Origin: UBA4844 sp050943255
GTDB taxonomy: Bacteria; Bacillota; Syntrophomonadia; Syntrophomonadales; Syntrophomonadaceae
DNA length: 39,599 nt
Assembly: GCA_050943255.1 (NCBI GenBank)
Contig: JBMNOV010000015.1
Location: forward strand, 1 to 39,599
Reading direction: 5' to 3'
Of this stretch, positions 7,950 to 16,003 are shown piece after piece. Below the pieces are notes generated by a model. That model ran no database searches. It worked only from the letters and a program-made list of their open reading frames with translations, and was not told the DNA's origin. The position numbers and the translations under genes are program-made. Position 1 is the stretch's first letter. Each line of letters opens with the position of its first letter.

Positions 7950-10010
7950 TTGGCATATAAATATGAAATGCTATTTTCCCCGATTAAAATTGGTTCAATG
8001 ACCCTGAAAAATAGAATTGTAAAAACTGCTGCCGGGACCCGTTATTGGGACAGAGACGGTTTTGTAACAAAAAGAGTCGAAGCATTATATGACAAGATCT
8101 CTGCTGGCGGTGTTGGTATGATTGTAGTGGATGTATTAGCTTTTATGGAAAATCATACCGATATAATGAAAGTAGGCGGAGCTTGGTCAGATGACCATAT
8201 TCCTGGTTTAACCAGGTTAGTGAATATTATTCATAATAATGATTGCAGAACAGTAGTACAACTTCACCATAATGGGCCGGCAGATGCAGATGATCCTATT
8301 GGTCCGTCAACCTTAAGTGACGAAGAACTACCTTATCCAACATGGGCAGGCTTTAAAGTACCTAGAGGTCTAACTATAGAGGAGATCGAAATATTTAAGC
8401 GCAATTATATTGACGCTGCCGAACGGGTAATGAAAAGTGGTTTTGATGGTATCGAGGTTCATTGTGCTCATGGTTATTTCTTGCAAAGCTTTTTTTCCAG
8501 AATATGGAATAAGAGGACTGACCATTATGGAATTCAAACCATGGAAGATCGCACTCGCTTAGCAACGGAAATCATTGCTGGGATAAAGGAAAGATGCGGT
8601 CCGGATTTTGTTATTGGCGTACGAATGAATGGTGAAGAATATGGTGCTGGCGACAAAGGTATAACAATGGCTGAAAGCACTGAAATTGCTAAATATATGG
8701 AAAGGGCAGGAGCGCAATATATAAGTGTAACTGGTGAAGCCTATGGTCAGGTATCTTACCCGCCCCTCTATCTCCCCTCTGATTACTTTGCTTATCCCGA
8801 GGCAGATGAATGGATGAAGCCTTATGTAAGTAGATTTAAGCAACAAGGTGTATTAATTCCTCCTGCAGCAGCAATTCGTAAGGTTGTAAATGTTCCAGTT
8901 TTAGCAGTAGGCCGGTTAGATGAAAATATTGGTGAAGAACTTTTAAGGCAGGGTAAAGCAGACCTTATTGGTATTAACCGGGGGCTTTGGGCAGATCCAG
9001 AACTCCCCAATAAAGTAAAAGATGGAAGGATTGAGGACATTGTCCGCTGTACTCGTTGTGGAACCTGTGAAAATGGGCATGAACCACGACGTTGCCGGGT
9101 AAACCCTGCACTAGGGACATATGATTTAGATATTTTTCCAGCTTCAGTTAAAAAGAAAGTAGTTGTTGTTGGGGGTGGTCCGGCAGGAATGGAAGCAGCA
9201 CGGGTCGCAGCATTGAGGGGGCATGATGTGCAGCTTTACGAGCAAAGCTCAAGACTAGGGGGACATCTGGCCTTGGCTGCCATGGTAAAAGGAACTGAGT
9301 TTGACAATGTATTACCAATAATAGACTATCTGGCAACGCAAATTAGGAAATTAAAGATAAATGTTATTTATAACAAAAAAGTTGATAGGAAAGTCATAGA
9401 AAAAATTAACCCTGATGTTGCTATTATTGCTATAGGTGGCAAATACATTTTACCCGATATCCCTGGTATTAATGGCAAGAATGTTGTTGGGGTCAACTCA
9501 TTAGCCAAAATGGCCGAAATTCCTTTAAAAATTCTTGGAGCTAAAGCTTTAAATACTCTTTCTACAATTGCTCTTCCTGGGATTGGCGAACGAGTTGTTA
9601 TTATAGGAGGCCAAATTGGGGGACTTCAAGGTGCACTTTTTATGAGGAAACGCGGTAAACAAGTTACTATATTAGAGTCAACAGAAAAAGTTGGCGAAGG
9701 TACTCCTAAAAGGTATTTAAGCAGGCTATTGCCATGGCTGCAAAACAATAATGTATCAATACTAACAGAAGTAAATGTAGAAGAAATCACTGATAAAGGT
9801 GTTAAGTTTACTCAAAAAGATGGGAATAAGGAATTTATCGAGTGCGATACGGTCATGGTAATACCATCGCAAAAGCCTGATGAAGAACTAAAAAATGAAA
9901 TTAAAGATTTAGTATCTGAGATTTACATGATAGGCTCTTGTAATGGCGTAGAAAAAGAATTGATTGTTGATGCCATATCTGATGGAAGAAAAATAGGCAT
10001 TACTATCTAA
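7950..10010 (+). CDS. NADH:flavin ene-reductase with 4Fe-4S cluster (2,4-dienoyl-CoA reductase/BaiCD-BaiH type)
   Basis: Three-part oxidoreductase of 686 residues. Residues 1 to about 360 are an old-yellow-enzyme TIM barrel binding FMN (VQLHHNG; HCAHGYFLQSFFS followed by NKRTDHYG). Cys367, Cys370, Cys373 and Cys382 then form the Fe-S site; the C-x2-C-x2-C-x8-C spacing is tighter than in E. coli FadH. A FAD domain begins with VVVVGGGPAGMEAARVA near 395, and an NAD-type glycine motif VVIIGGQIGGLQ occurs near 550. Such enzymes reduce activated C=C bonds (dienoyl-CoA, bile-acid enones, cyclic enones) or run in reverse. TTG start at 7950, eight bases after GGGGGGAGGG. The flanking dehydrogenases suggest a hydroxy/keto/enone conversion series. 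Exact substrate unknown. Confidence 0.9.
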   Translation: MAYKYEMLFSPIKIGSMTLKNRIVKTAAGTRYWDRDGFVTKRVEALYDKISAGGVGMIVVDVLAFMENHTDIMKVGGAWSDDHIPGLTRLVNIIHNNDCRTVVQLHHNGPADADDPIGPSTLSDEELPYPTWAGFKVPRGLTIEEIEIFKRNYIDAAERVMKSGFDGIEVHCAHGYFLQSFFSRIWNKRTDHYGIQTMEDRTRLATEIIAGIKERCGPDFVIGVRMNGEEYGAGDKGITMAESTEIAKYMERAGAQYISVTGEAYGQVSYPPLYLPSDYFAYPEADEWMKPYVSRFKQQGVLIPPAAAIRKVVNVPVLAVGRLDENIGEELLRQGKADLIGINRGLWADPELPNKVKDGRIEDIVRCTRCGTCENGHEPRRCRVNPALGTYDLDIFPASVKKKVVVVGGGPAGMEAARVAALRGHDVQLYEQSSRLGGHLALAAMVKGTEFDNVLPIIDYLATQIRKLKINVIYNKKVDRKVIEKINPDVAIIAIGGKYILPDIPGINGKNVVGVNSLAKMAEIPLKILGAKALNTLSTIALPGIGERVVIIGGQIGGLQGALFMRKRGKQVTILESTEKVGEGTPKRYLSRLLPWLQNNNVSILTEVNVEEITDKGVKFTQKDGNKEFIECDTVMVIPSQKPDEELKNEIKDLVSEIYMIGSCNGVEKELIVDAISDGRKIGITI

Positions 10011-10113
10011 ATTATATATATAACAAAATATTAAACAGAAGCATCAATAATAGTATTTATCCTTATAAAGTATTCGTTTTGCATAAAAAGAAGACAAAAA
10101 GGAGGATATTATT

Positions 10114-10872
10114 ATGAAATTAGCTGGGAAAACTGTTTTAATTACCGGTGCAGCTTCTGGTATTGGTAGAGCCCAAGCTCTTTTAATGGCTGAAGAAGGG
10201 GCTCAAATTATTGCCGCTGATATCAATCAGGTTGGTCTTGATGCATTAATTGATGAAATAAAAGAAAAAGGCGGAGAAGCATTTGGCTATAAAACTGAAG
10301 TTAGTGACAGCCAGCAAGTAAAGGCTTTAGTCCAAGCTGGTCTGGAGAAATACGGTAAAATTGATATCCTCTGCAATACTGCCGGTATTTTTGATCATTT
10401 TGCCCCAACTCTGGATATAACTGAAGAACAATGGCAGAAATTTTTTGATGTTAATGTAAAAGGGGTTTTTTTATTAACTAATACTGTTTTACCGGGTATG
10501 CTAGAGAGAGGTAAAGGAGTTATTATTAATGTTGCATCTATAGCTGGTTTAACTGCTGGCCCGGGCGGCGCCGCTTACATTTCAAGTAAACATGCTGTTG
10601 TCGGTTATACCAAGCAACTGTGTCTTGACTATGCTGACAAGGGAATCAGGGTAAACGCGATAGCACCTGGCACTATTCTCACAGCCTTAAACCGGCAAGG
10701 TATTGAAAATGAACCAGATGCTCTTGCCAAAAGATTAGAATTAATTCCAGCCAAAAGGCTGGGCGATCCTCAAGATATTGCTAACCTAACCTTATTCTTA
10801 GCGGGTGATGACGCCGATTTTATTCATGGTGCAGTTATTTCTAGTGATGGTGGCCGTTTTGCTAAAGGTTAG
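10114..10872 (+). CDS. Short-chain dehydrogenase/reductase (copy 2)
   Basis: The second 252-residue NAD(H)-type dehydrogenase, 73% identical to the gene at 6751-7509 and without gaps. The same tetrad is present (Asn114, Ser142, Tyr155, Lys159), as are TGAASGIG and AADIN with Asp36. Differences concentrate at residues 51-80 and 191-206; the latter is the substrate-lid region in this family, so the copies may act on different positions or stereoisomers of one substrate (inference). AAAAGGAGG precedes the ATG. The gene ends the plus-strand catabolic group. Confidence 0.93.
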   Translation: MKLAGKTVLITGAASGIGRAQALLMAEEGAQIIAADINQVGLDALIDEIKEKGGEAFGYKTEVSDSQQVKALVQAGLEKYGKIDILCNTAGIFDHFAPTLDITEEQWQKFFDVNVKGVFLLTNTVLPGMLERGKGVIINVASIAGLTAGPGGAAYISSKHAVVGYTKQLCLDYADKGIRVNAIAPGTILTALNRQGIENEPDALAKRLELIPAKRLGDPQDIANLTLFLAGDDADFIHGAVISSDGGRFAKG

Positions 10873-11008
10873 ATTTACTTAATTTATTTTAACTAAACAT
10901 ACTAATATTACCTTTAAAAGTTGATTAATTAATATTTTGCTGGTAATATCTAATTTAGCTAGTGCTAAAAATATCTACAATGTGTAATGTAATTTAAGGA
11001 GGATTAAA

Positions 11009-11356
11009 ATGGATAATGATACCCAGGTTCTGGTTGAAATTATACAAGGCAGTAATCCTGCTTCCGCTTGTGGTGGTTGAGCTGGTTGTGCTCCGGCAAC
11101 TAGTTGTGGATCAACTACGGATTATGCTGAATTAACTGAAAAACTGGCGCAAGACCTTAATAAAGACTACGGGAACAAAGTCCAAGTGAGATATATAGAC
11201 ATAGACAAAGTCGGAATGAAGGAGTATCCAGTTATAGATCAGGTTATACAAATGGGTTATCCTTATCCAATCACCCTTATTAATGGTGAACCTAAGTTTG
11301 CCGGGGGTATCATGCAACCTGAAATCAAGTCTATTCTTGATAAACTTCTGAAATAG
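11009..11356 (+). CDS. Thioredoxin-like selenoprotein (in-frame TGA read as selenocysteine)
   Basis: Reading from ATG at 11009, just after AAGGAGGA, the frame meets TGA at 11078-11080 (codon 24) and then continues open to TAG, giving 115 residues. The recoded codon lies in SACGGUAGC, a C-x2-U redox pair (Cys21/Sec24), followed by Cys27 and Cys33. The rest fits a thioredoxin fold: strand VLVEII before the active site, helix YAELTEKLAQDL after it, strand VQVRYIDID, and YPYPITLING with the expected cis-proline, then strand FAGGI and a final helix. A hairpin meeting the bacterial SECIS rules follows the TGA. It is a free-standing gene between the second dehydrogenase and miaB with its own terminator. 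Likely a thiol/selenol oxidoreductase; I cannot assign a named family. In conventional calls it would be missed or split. Confidence 0.85.
11082..11117 (+). promoter_or_regulatory. SECIS-like RNA hairpin(s) for selenocysteine insertion
   Basis: Two mutually exclusive hairpins follow the TGA. The better one is TAGTTG-TGGAT-CAACTA (11101-11117): a 6-bp stem whose loop begins U-G-G, with 26 bases between the TGA and the loop, inside the 16-37 base range accepted for bacterial SECIS elements. The other (11082-11103) pairs CTGGTTG with CAACTAG including one G-U pair, and can refold into GGU, a bulged U-G, and UGC/GCA, similar in outline to the E. coli fdhF element, though close to the TGA. Confidence 0.6.
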
Positions 11357-11385
11357 TGTAGAATTTGGAACAGAAAATAAGCTGG

Positions 11386-11410
11386 AGAAGGGCATTTGCC
11401 CTTCTTTTTT
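11386..11410 (+). terminator. Intrinsic terminator of the selenoprotein gene
   Basis: AGAAGGGC-ATTT-GCCCTTCT forms an 8-bp GC-rich stem with a tetraloop and runs directly into six T residues. This is a textbook Rho-independent terminator and separates the selenoprotein from the miaB group. Confidence 0.92.
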
Positions 11411-11581
11411 AATTTTATTGTTTATGCCAAAAACACTATAATGTTAACTTTCTATAAAAAAGGAGATTATTTATTAGAAAAGGCTATTGCCTAACTGGTT
11501 AGGTTTTCAAATTTATAGTTATATCAAGATTATTGCTTAAAAAACAGTATAATATATAAACCAAGGAGGTTGACATGAATT

Positions 11582-12907
11582 ATGGAGGAAGGTAATGCTA
11601 ACAGATATTATATTCTTACCTACGGTTGTCAGATGAATGTTAGAGATTCCGAAATAATTGCTGGTTTACTTGGAGGTATGGGTTATATAGAGGCTGAATC
11701 CATGGAAAGGGCGGATATAATAGTATTTAACACCTGTAGTGTACGCCATTCAGCCGAAAACAAGGTGTATGGCAAGCTAGGTGAAGTGCTAGCTCTTAAA
11801 CGTAAAAATCCCCAACTTCTAGTTGCTTTGGGCGGGTGTATGGCCCAGCTAACAGAAGTTAGGGAAAAAATTAAAAAATCAGGTGTAGATATAGTATTTG
11901 GGACTCATAACATTCATGAGTTACCCTATTTAATTAAAGAATCACAATTAAAAAAACAAGCTATTTACCAGGTTTGGGAGAAGGAAGGGATGGTAATAGA
12001 TCCTGTACCTTCGCACCGTCGACCTGGCTTAAGTGCATTTGTAAATATAATGTACGGTTGCAATAATTTCTGTACCTATTGTATAGTCCCTTACACACGA
12101 GGAAGGGAGCGAAGCCGGAAACCCGAAGATATTTTAAATGAAGTTAAGGAAATAGCTGATTTAGGCTACCGAGAGATAACATTGCTGGGTCAAAATGTGA
12201 ACTCTTACGGAAGGGGTCTTGCTGAAAAGGTTGACTTTGCTGATTTATTAGAAATGACTGCGACTATTCCCGGGATAGAACGCCTTAGGTTTACTACTTC
12301 TCATCCTAAAGATATGTCAGATAAGCTAATTGATACTATTGCCCAAACCCCTAAGGTCTGTGAGCACGTGCATGTACCTTTGCAGGCTGGAAGCAATGAT
12401 GTATTAAAGAGAATGAATCGTAAATATACCAGGGAACATTACCTGGAATTGGCTAATAAAATTCGTCAGCATATACCAGGTGTAGCAATAACTACCGACT
12501 TAATAGTAGGTTTTCCCGGGGAAACGGAGAAGGATTTTTTGGACACCTTGGACATGGTGGAAAAAGTGCGCTTTGATGCTGCTTTTACTTTTATGTATTC
12601 GATTCGAAAAGGTACCCGTGCAGCAAGTTTTCCTGATCAGGTAAGCTTGGAAGAAAAAAAGGAACGGTTACAACGTCTAAATCAGGTACAATATCAAATC
12701 GCCCAGGATAATAATAAAGCTATGGAAGGTAGCATTAAAGAAGTACTGGTCGAGGGGGTGAGCAAGACTAACCCTGATAAGCTTTCAGCCCGAACGAGAA
12801 CTAATCATATTGTTATATTTTCTGGTTCAGAAGACTTAATTGGACAACTGATAAATGTTAGAATAACAGAAGCAAAAACCTTTTCTTTATTTGGAGAAAA
12901 AGTTTAA
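11582..12907 (+). CDS. miaB: tRNA-2-methylthio-N6-dimethylallyladenosine synthase MiaB
   Basis: Radical SAM methylthiotransferase that adds a methylthio group to isopentenyl-adenosine 37 of tRNAs; the substrate base is made by MiaA, encoded downstream. All parts are visible in 441 residues: the N-terminal UPF0004 domain with cysteines in TYGCQMN, NTCSVR and LGGCMAQ (auxiliary cluster), the radical SAM motif GCNNFCTYCIVPYTRG, and a C-terminal TRAM domain. The ATG at 11582 lies 12 bases after AAGGAGG. An earlier ATG at 11575 is better spaced but opens only a six-codon frame that stops within the first codons of miaB; it could slightly attenuate initiation. Confidence 0.96.
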   Translation: MEEGNANRYYILTYGCQMNVRDSEIIAGLLGGMGYIEAESMERADIIVFNTCSVRHSAENKVYGKLGEVLALKRKNPQLLVALGGCMAQLTEVREKIKKSGVDIVFGTHNIHELPYLIKESQLKKQAIYQVWEKEGMVIDPVPSHRRPGLSAFVNIMYGCNNFCTYCIVPYTRGRERSRKPEDILNEVKEIADLGYREITLLGQNVNSYGRGLAEKVDFADLLEMTATIPGIERLRFTTSHPKDMSDKLIDTIAQTPKVCEHVHVPLQAGSNDVLKRMNRKYTREHYLELANKIRQHIPGVAITTDLIVGFPGETEKDFLDTLDMVEKVRFDAAFTFMYSIRKGTRAASFPDQVSLEEKKERLQRLNQVQYQIAQDNNKAMEGSIKEVLVEGVSKTNPDKLSARTRTNHIVIFSGSEDLIGQLINVRITEAKTFSLFGEKV

Positions 12908-12931
12908 TTTTTAGCAGGGGAGATAAGCAAT

Positions 12932-13327
12932 TTGAATTCTGAAGAAATTATTAAGATTGCATCTGAGTTAGGTAATGCCATTGCCCAGTCTGATGAAATA
13001 ACTTACTTAAAGGATCAACAAGCTAAAATTATGGGCAAAAAAGACGCTTATGAAATGATTATGCGTTATCAGGAAGTCAAGACCAAAATTGATCACAAGT
13101 TAATGGATGGGCTAATGGTAACCCAGCAAGAAGAAAATCATCTTAAGATTTTGCAACAACAACTAAGCAATAATCCTGATATCCAGGTTTTATTCGCAGC
13201 TCAGGAAAAACTTGATAAACTGATGCAAGCGGTTTATTTTGCTATAAACCAGGCTATCAACGATGGCAGTTCACCTGGCTGTAAGTCCTGTTGTGATGAT
13301 TCTTGTGGAGGTAACTGCTTGTCTTAA
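12932..13327 (+). CDS. YlbF/YmcA family protein, RicA-like
   Basis: A 131-residue helical protein of the YlbF/YmcA family. In B. subtilis RicA (YmcA), encoded next to miaB as here, works with RicF and RicT in a complex carrying 4Fe-4S clusters that helps RNase Y mature mRNAs and influences biofilm formation, competence and sporulation. The helical body is residues 1-112. The tail has five cysteines in 13 residues (117, 120, 121, 125, 129; pattern C-x2-CC-x3-C-x3-C), suitable for Fe-S ligation. TTG start at 12932 after CAGGGGAGA. The gene name is inferred from family plus position; RicF/RicT homologues are not in this window. Confidence 0.8.
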   Translation: MNSEEIIKIASELGNAIAQSDEITYLKDQQAKIMGKKDAYEMIMRYQEVKTKIDHKLMDGLMVTQQEENHLKILQQQLSNNPDIQVLFAAQEKLDKLMQAVYFAINQAINDGSSPGCKSCCDDSCGGNCLS

Positions 13328-13352
13328 AAAGGGTAGTTAAAATGCTTAGAGT

Positions 13353-13390
13353 TATAAAGAAAGGCTTGTTAGGACAAGTCTTTCTTTATA
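13353..13390 (+). terminator. Long hairpin between the RicA-like gene and mutS
   Basis: A 17-bp stem (13353-13369 with 13374-13390, one G-U pair) closed by the tetraloop TAGG. The T-rich side is inside the stem, so it may be a terminator or a processing site separating the miaB pair from mutS. A shorter outer pairing, AGGGTAG (13330-13336) with CTACCCT (13403-13409), encloses it. Confidence 0.6.
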
Positions 13391-13434
13391 GGAATAGATT
13401 GTCTACCCTATAAAATATAGGAGGGAACACTTAT

Positions 13435-15987
13435 TTGATCCGCTATACCCCTATGATACAACAATATTTGGAGATCAAGCAGCAGCACCAGGATGCCATC
13501 TTATTCTTTAGGCTAGGGGACTTTTATGAAATGTTCTTTGAGGATGCCCAAATAGCTTCAAGAGAACTGGATATTGTTTTAACTGCCCGTGATGGGGGCG
13601 ATGGTAAAGTTCCTATGTGCGGTGTACCGTATCATGCTGTTAACAATTATCTCTCCCGTCTTATTACCCGGGGTTATAAAGTAGCTATTTGTGAACAGAT
13701 CGAAGATCCCCGGGATGCCAAGGGCATAGTCAAAAGGGAAGTTATTCGTATAGTAACCCCAGGTACTGTAATTGAAGACTCCATGCTTTTAGAGAATGAG
13801 AATAACTACCTGGCTGCTATTGTAGAAGTAAGAGAACTTATAGGATTTGCTTATATCGATATATCCACCAGCGAATTTAAAGTGTGTGAAATAAACCAGC
13901 CGGCCCAACTGAAAAATGAGCTGCAACGCCTAGCTCCAGTTGAATGCTTGATAGCTGAGTATGATACTTTTACCGGTACATATTTTGATAACTCCAATGA
14001 TAGCCGGATGACCATTAGTGCTATAAATGAAAGGGTTTTAAATTTAGACCAGGCCTCGGACATACTGTTAGATCATTTTCAGGTCAGCTCCCTGGAAGCA
14101 TTTGGATTAAAAGGTTATACGGCAGGAGTTAAAGCCGCTGCCGCCATAATTGTATTTTTACAAGAAACCCAAAAACATGTACTAAAACATATTCAGAGTC
14201 TAAGTGTATACCGGAATGACCAATGTCTGGAGATGGATCATACTACCAGGAGGAATCTGGAGTTAAGTATGACTATAAGGGACGGAAGGCGGGAAGGGTC
14301 TTTATTGGGCGTCTTAGATCAATGTGGTACTGCTATGGGGAAAAGAATGTTGAAAAACTGGTTGGAGCAGCCCTTAAAGAATATTGAAGCTATCAACGCC
14401 CGGCTTGATGCTGTACAGGAGCTTAAGGATAATTTGGCTTTAAGGGGTGAAACAAGAGAATTATTAAAAGAAATATATGATATGGAAAGACTGGCGGCTC
14501 GAATCGGAGGCGCAATTGCAAATCCCCGTGATTTGTTAGCCCTTAAATACTCCATAAAATCATGGGATAAAATTAAAGAATTACCATTGACAGGTTCCCG
14601 ACTTTTAGCTCAAATAACTGCATCAGGGGAACTTGATGATTTATATACTATCATTGATAATTCTATTGATGAAGAAGCACCTCCTGGAATTCGAGAAGGA
14701 AATATAATTAAAAGCGGATTTAATCAGGAAATAGATGATCTAAGGCAATTATCCCGGGATGGATCAAGATGGTTGGTAGATTTTGAAAGCCGGGAAAAAC
14801 AAAGGACTGGAATTAAGCATTTAAAGGTAGGTTATAATAAGGTTTTCGGCTATTACATAGAGATTACCAAACCTAACTTGCATCTTGTTCCCGCATATTA
14901 TGTACGTAAGCAAACTCTGGTTAACACTGAAAGGTTTATCTGTGATGAATTAAAACAGTATGAACAGAAAATCCTGGGAGCGAGGGAGAGGCTATTTAGT
15001 CTGGAACAACAGATTTTTGTAGAGGTACGTGAGGCCTTAACCCAGCACCTTAAGAGAATACAGGAAACCGCCGTTGCTATAGCTATGCTGGATGTACTTG
15101 CCTCTCTGGCCGAAGTAGCTTACTTAAACGATTACCAGCGCCCCCTGGTAGATGATAGTGGGGTAATAGAGGTAATAGCTGGTCGACATCCGGTGGTGGA
15201 AAATAACCTCAAAAACAGCCGTTTTATACCCAATAATCTAAATATTAACCAGAGTGACAAAAATTTTGCTATTATTACTGGGCCCAACATGGGCGGGAAA
15301 AGTACCTATATGCGCCAGGCTGCGCTTTTGCTAATAATGGCTCAGGCGGGTTCTTTTGTACCAGCTGAAAAGGCTCATATCGGCATAGCGGACAAAGTGT
15401 TTACCCGGGTCGGGGCGTCTGATGATCTTGCTTCCGGGCAGAGTACTTTTATGGTGGAAATGGTTGAGGTAGCTAATATTTTAAATAATGCTACTCCTAA
15501 TAGCCTTATCATACTTGATGAGATTGGCCGGGGAACAAGTACCTATGATGGACTTAGTATTGCCCGGGCGGTAAGTGAGTATATTTATGAGCGGATTGGT
15601 GCCAGAACTCTTTTTGCTACCCATTATCACGAGTTGACTACCTTAAGTGATGAGTATCCAGGTATTTTTAACTTGTGCGTTTCTGTGTTGGAAAGCGGTG
15701 ATAACGTGGTTTTTTTAAAAAAGGTACTTCCTGGTAAAGCTGATCGCAGTTATGGTGTACATGTGGCAGCACTGGCCGGAGTTCCAGATACTGTGGTAAA
15801 AAGGGCTCAGGCTATTCTAACCGATTTAGAGAATATCCCTGATAGTAAATCTGAACCCGTATTGCAGCTGGAACTATTTCCGGAGGAAAACCCCTTACAA
15901 GAGGAATTACGGCAGCTAGATGTAGATAGTTTAAGCCCCCGCCAGGCTCTTAATTTAATCTATCGTTGGAAGGAAAGCATGATTTAG
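13435..15987 (+). CDS. mutS: DNA mismatch repair protein MutS
   Basis: Mismatch-recognition ATPase, 850 residues, full length. The mismatch-binding domain has the Phe-x-Glu motif in RLGDFYEMFFEDA near residue 38. Connector, lever and clamp domains follow. The ATPase has Walker A GPNMGGKST and Walker B LIILDEIGRGTSTYDG, and the helix-turn-helix tail dimerises the protein. QLELF near the C-terminus matches the sliding-clamp binding motif. TTG start at 13435 after AGGAGGGA. It works with MutL, encoded two genes downstream; a hydantoinase-like gene follows after 16 bases. Confidence 0.98.
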   Translation: MIRYTPMIQQYLEIKQQHQDAILFFRLGDFYEMFFEDAQIASRELDIVLTARDGGDGKVPMCGVPYHAVNNYLSRLITRGYKVAICEQIEDPRDAKGIVKREVIRIVTPGTVIEDSMLLENENNYLAAIVEVRELIGFAYIDISTSEFKVCEINQPAQLKNELQRLAPVECLIAEYDTFTGTYFDNSNDSRMTISAINERVLNLDQASDILLDHFQVSSLEAFGLKGYTAGVKAAAAIIVFLQETQKHVLKHIQSLSVYRNDQCLEMDHTTRRNLELSMTIRDGRREGSLLGVLDQCGTAMGKRMLKNWLEQPLKNIEAINARLDAVQELKDNLALRGETRELLKEIYDMERLAARIGGAIANPRDLLALKYSIKSWDKIKELPLTGSRLLAQITASGELDDLYTIIDNSIDEEAPPGIREGNIIKSGFNQEIDDLRQLSRDGSRWLVDFESREKQRTGIKHLKVGYNKVFGYYIEITKPNLHLVPAYYVRKQTLVNTERFICDELKQYEQKILGARERLFSLEQQIFVEVREALTQHLKRIQETAVAIAMLDVLASLAEVAYLNDYQRPLVDDSGVIEVIAGRHPVVENNLKNSRFIPNNLNINQSDKNFAIITGPNMGGKSTYMRQAALLLIMAQAGSFVPAEKAHIGIADKVFTRVGASDDLASGQSTFMVEMVEVANILNNATPNSLIILDEIGRGTSTYDGLSIARAVSEYIYERIGARTLFATHYHELTTLSDEYPGIFNLCVSVLESGDNVVFLKKVLPGKADRSYGVHVAALAGVPDTVVKRAQAILTDLENIPDSKSEPVLQLELFPEENPLQEELRQLDVDSLSPRQALNLIYRWKESMI

Positions 15988-16003
15988 ATGGAGGTGAGGA
16001 AAC

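Noticed and set aside
10905..10949. ATATTACC/GGTAATAT inverted repeat before the selenoprotein gene
   Set aside because: The 8-bp AT-rich arms with a 29-base loop and no T run are expected by chance in such AT-rich DNA.
11486..11541. TTG-started 17-codon frame and small CCTAAC-TG-GTTAGG dyad ahead of miaB
   Set aside because: No well-spaced ribosome site; the hairpin loop is too tight. No amino-acid run that would suggest a leader peptide.
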